Shown: piece by piece, positions 23,859-26,113 of the stretch
Layout of the letters: every line of letters begins with the position of its first letter
How positions within the stretch are numbered: the first letter of the stretch is position 1
The notes under the pieces: generated by a model
The model's input: only the letters and a program-made list of their open reading frames with translations
Told to the model about the DNA's origin: nothing
Database searches by the model: none
Translations under genes and position numbers: made by a program
NCBI GenBank assembly: GCA_964564735.1
Contig: CAZMCH010000059.1
Span: forward strand, 1 to 26,113
Reading direction: 5' to 3'
Source: CAZMCH01 sp964564735
GTDB taxonomy: Bacteria > Poribacteria > DTPJ01
DNA: 26,113 bases

Positions 23859-24788
23859 TTATTCTATCTTTCCTCTCAAAACTCCCTTTTTGAGATATTC
23901 CTCACGTATTATTTCATTCTCTTTAATTATTATAAACTGCTCTGTAATGAATTCCTCATTTATTCTGTTATCCTGCTTAATTATGTTCATAGCGCGCTCA
24001 CGGAGCGCCTTCTTTTCTGAATCTGACATGAATTTCTTATATGCTTCAATTGTTTTTCGTTCAATATCTTCATTTTGATTACTTTTAGCTTCTTTTTCTG
24101 CCTGTTTAGAACGTTCAGCGATATATTTTTCCCTAGCTTCAATCGCTTGAGCTATTAATTCCTTGATAGAAGAAAGGTCTTCTAATGAATCTCTAGCATT
24201 ATCAAAACTCCATTCAATTGCAAAATCGATATCTTCGAGAGAATAACCATTATTTGTCAAATCAGTAATGACTTTTTTCCCTGATTCTCTTTCAAAAATA
24301 TCAATATTACCATTTCCCATCATTGAATAAAACTTACTGATCAATTTTGTAGGAGTTATTAGTGAAGTTCGTGTTCTTTTAGGTTGTGTTTTCTGTTCTG
24401 CTGGAGCAAGATTAAGCATTTCTTGAATAATATCTCTTACTAATGCTTTGTTCTGCAAATCAGAATAAAGTGTTCTTGGGAAAGGGGGAGGTTGAAGGAC
24501 ATAACAACTATTGACAATCTTGCCATTGCGTTCATGGCTTTCTAATTTTATAAGCCCGTATTCTTCGAGAGATTTATTACACTTTTCGAGAGTGTTGTCA
24601 TCAATACCAAGAAAATCTCTCACATCTTCCAAAAAAAATGAAAAGTTGCCTTGATCAGCCATAGAAGCATATAAAATATAAATACATACGGACTCAGCAC
24701 CGATATAAGGTGCATAAGCAAGAGGAATTGCTTTATCTACTAATAAAAATGGGTATTTTCTTTTATCTATAACGGAATATTCATCCAT
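23859..24788 (-). CDS. DnaD-like winged-helix protein
   Basis: A 309-residue protein. The frame is open to 24839, but the promoter at 24825-24853 overlaps that codon. The ATG at 24788 follows a GAGGTGA ribosome site, so it is preferred. Residues about 15-95 look like a winged helix as in DnaD/DnaB-type primosome proteins and plasmid RepA N-termini: 'KAIPLAYAPYIGAESVCIYI', 'FFLEDVRDFLGIDDNTLEKC', 'NKSLEEYGLIKLES'. Residues about 135-225 could be the second helical domain. The C-terminal third is highly charged coiled coil ('EAREKYIAERSKQAEKEAKS'). A role in replication initiation or helicase loading is inferred from this similarity; a transcription regulator is the alternative. No partner dnaC/dnaI gene is near. 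Confidence 0.6.
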   Translation of the reverse strand: MDEYSVIDKRKYPFLLVDKAIPLAYAPYIGAESVCIYILYASMADQGNFSFFLEDVRDFLGIDDNTLEKCNKSLEEYGLIKLESHERNGKIVNSCYVLQPPPFPRTLYSDLQNKALVRDIIQEMLNLAPAEQKTQPKRTRTSLITPTKLISKFYSMMGNGNIDIFERESGKKVITDLTNNGYSLEDIDFAIEWSFDNARDSLEDLSSIKELIAQAIEAREKYIAERSKQAEKEAKSNQNEDIERKTIEAYKKFMSDSEKKALRERAMNIIKQDNRINEEFITEQFIIIKENEIIREEYLKKGVLRGKIE

Positions 24789-24824
24789 AATTGTTTCACC
24801 TCGTGATTTTTTATGCAGATTTAG

Positions 24825-24853
24825 AGTATAAACGATCAAATAAATTCAGTCAA
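24825..24853 (-). promoter_or_regulatory. Sigma-70-type promoter for the DnaD-like/URO-D genes
   Basis: On the minus strand: TTGACT, 17 bases, TATACT. Transcription would start near 24818, about 30 bases before the chosen ATG at 24788. This placement excludes the longer upstream start at 24839. Confidence 0.7.
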
Positions 24854-24875
24854 CTGAAAAATCTTTGATGAATAG

Positions 24876-24968
24876 TTACTTTCCAGTTTCCTTGCTTGTG
24901 CCAATACTGACATAAATGTCTTGACCAGAGAAATCTAGTTTATTGATCTGTTGTTTTATATAAGCCAT
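24876..24968 (-). pseudogene. Relic of an IS110-type transposase N-terminus
   Basis: The short frame 'MAYIKQQINKLDFSGQDIYV' followed by 'SIGTSKETGK' and a stop resembles the beginning of IS110-family DEDD transposases. These commonly start with a 'KLDFxGQxIYVGIDxHKKSW' stretch containing the first catalytic Asp. Here the Asp is replaced (SIGTS) and a stop follows directly; downstream in the same frame 'LFIKDFSVD' may be further remnant. An AAAGG lies just before the ATG. No IS ends or other transposase parts are visible, so it is at most a dead fragment. Confidence 0.4.
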
Positions 24969-25142
24969 CACCTTTGTATGTTGTGAAATATAGTTTCGTT
25001 TTATTATCAATAATATATAGCATCGATGGTTTTTTGTGTCTGAATGAAATGAAGAATCTTTTTTAGTTATCATCTACTGCTAACGGAAAAATTTGTATAA
25101 ATAATATAAATTCAAGGTCGATCTTAATATTTCTTTAAAATA

Positions 25143-25174
25143 AAAAAGCGGGTTTTTGTCTTAACCCGCTTTTT
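25143..25174 (-). terminator. Strong rho-independent terminator of the lipoprotein gene
   Basis: AAAAAGCGGGTT and AACCCGCTTTTT form a perfect 12-base stem with an 8-base loop. Read on the minus strand it is followed by TTTTTTATTTT. It lies 26 bases after the lipoprotein stop. The A/T-flanked symmetry would also allow termination in the other direction. Confidence 0.9.
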
Positions 25175-25199
25175 AAATATATAATCTTATGCTTGATTA

Positions 25200-25910
25200 T
25201 CATTTTGCTTTAACTGGTGGAAATGCTTCTGGATAAAGTTTTGTTAGGAAATTATCAATAAAACTTTTTCTTATATCAGCATACATTTTTTCTTCACGCT
25301 GACTTTTTTCTGATTCACCTGTTCTATATTTAGTCTCATATTTTTCATAACCAAGAATATCATCTTTCCAGAGAACATTGCCATTATTAACATCTATAAT
25401 CTTTATATTAACCCTCAATATAGCAGTTTGATATACCGTATAATACCTAGCTGCACCTGTTGGGGTTGACTCAGACATATCATAGGTGATTTTTCCAGAA
25501 CGCTGTATATCATACTTTGGTTCTGTAAGCAAACCGACAATTATTAGATCAGAACCAAGAGCTTTTCCAAGCTTAACAGCAGATTCAGTGTTCTCGTATA
25601 TCATTTCAGGAGTGAGACCTAGTTCCTTCATTTTATCAGTGACCAAGTTTATTTCTCTTGACTGATTAAACTGCCATGTCTTATCTGGAAATTTAATTCC
25701 TAGCTTTGTTCCAACACCATAGGCAAGCATAGTTGGCAAATCATCATATTTGCCTGATGGTTTCTTAATATCAAAAGGAGCGATTGTAACATTGGAATAT
25801 CCGTCCAATGGCGGAACTGGTTTTGTGCCAATAACCTGTTTAGCACCGCATCCAATGAATGAAATTGATACAATAAACACAAAGGTCACTGCCAAGTATC
25901 TCTTAAGCAT
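25200..25910 (-). CDS. Lipoprotein with CsgG/LpoB-like anticodon-binding-type fold
   Basis: A 236-residue predicted lipoprotein. The signal peptide 'MLKRYLAVTFVFIVSISFIG' is followed by Cys21, a somewhat imperfect lipobox (F-I-G-C). The mature part has the alternation of strands and helices seen in CsgG/LpoB/TolB-N-like domains: 'YSNVTIAPFDIKKPSGKYDD', then 'VTDKMKELGLTPEM', 'LGKALGSDLIIVGLLTEPKY' and 'RVNIKIIDVNNGNVLWKDDI'. The phrase 'aDxII-G' followed by 'IxDxxxGxxLW' is characteristic of that group. Its job is unknown; proteins of this fold assist outer-membrane secretion or cell-wall synthases. An AGGAGGG site lies about 10 bases before the ATG. It is a single gene with its own promoter (26045-26074) and terminator. 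Confidence 0.75.
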   Translation of the reverse strand: MLKRYLAVTFVFIVSISFIGCGAKQVIGTKPVPPLDGYSNVTIAPFDIKKPSGKYDDLPTMLAYGVGTKLGIKFPDKTWQFNQSREINLVTDKMKELGLTPEMIYENTESAVKLGKALGSDLIIVGLLTEPKYDIQRSGKITYDMSESTPTGAARYYTVYQTAILRVNIKIIDVNNGNVLWKDDILGYEKYETKYRTGESEKSQREEKMYADIRKSFIDNFLTKLYPEAFPPVKAK

Positions 25911-26044
25911 GTTATAGGTCCCTCCTATTTGTTACATAACCTCAACAAAATACAAAACAACTTGTTCAATTAAAAAGTTTATACATTCACACAATTTTTT
26001 GCAATTTAATAGCATTGATATAAATATTATCAATAATTAGGGAA

Positions 26045-26074
26045 ATTATAACACTTGTTCAGATATAGTGTCAA
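26045..26074 (-). promoter_or_regulatory. Sigma-70 promoter of the lipoprotein gene
   Basis: On the minus strand: TTGACA, 18 bases, TATAAT. Transcription would start near 26038, giving a long leader of about 128 bases. The spacer contains GAACAAGT, which recurs in the leader (both visible on the + strand as ACTTGTTCA at 26053-26061 and 25960-25968), a possible regulator site. Confidence 0.8.
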
Positions 26075-26113
26075 GAACAAATCCTAAAAAAAACTAACTT
26101 ATGAACATTAATT

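Noticed and set aside
24789..24839. Upstream extension of the DnaD-like gene
   Set aside because: The codon at 24839 lies inside the promoter, upstream of the expected transcription start; the ATG at 24788 has a ribosome site.

Overview
The window is AT-rich bacterial DNA. It looks like a member of Candidatus Poribacteria or a close relative. This is an inference from the style of the proteins: a sigma factor fused to WD40 propellers that ends in an 'NYPNPFNPETWIPF'-type FlgD/sorting-like domain, several URO-D-family proteins, a DUF5107 protein and secreted glycosidase-like TIM barrels. Signal peptides, a LolA-like protein, an outer-membrane-barrel-like protein and a lipoprotein point to a diderm cell.

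Left end (1-4979, mostly + strand): the 3' part of yidC, then jag and mnmE, the order often found next to the replication origin; mnmG does not follow. Two tRNA genes (Val-CAC and a CAT tRNA) lie on the minus strand behind mnmE. Their near-consensus promoter sits on the start of an Ogg2-type 8-oxoguanine glycosylase gene, which overlaps a secreted GH99-like TIM-barrel gene by one base.

Middle (5097-14223, minus strand): reading in the direction of transcription, a LolA-like protein, a secreted TIM barrel, a DUF5107-TPR protein and an outer-membrane-barrel-like protein, then a tight three-gene unit of a CrtI-type FAD oxidoreductase and two URO-D-family proteins. Two copies of a non-coding element with terminal inverted repeats (5097-5322 and 8964-9250) interrupt this stretch. 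Each supplies the stop codon of the gene at its right edge.

14376-15587 (minus): a small Hfq/Sm-like protein with an N-terminal helical extension, directly abutting an EamA-type transporter gene. A roughly 500-base gap follows, holding an inverted repeat and a possible coding relic.

16096-21822 (+ strand): a 1008-residue ECF sigma factor - membrane segment - 14 WD40 repeats - FlgD-like fusion, followed by a small secreted protein. After a gap with a perfect-consensus promoter come two tandem paralogous secreted CBM9-like proteins. Hairpins sit between and after these two genes.

21886-25910 (minus): a CcsA-type cytochrome c biogenesis protein, a third URO-D-family protein, a DnaD-like winged-helix protein with a clear promoter, an IS110-type transposase relic, a strong intrinsic terminator and a lipoprotein with its own strong promoter. 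The most distinctive items are the membrane-tethered sigma-WD40 fusion, the Hfq-like/transporter pair, and the repeat element that ends genes at its border.
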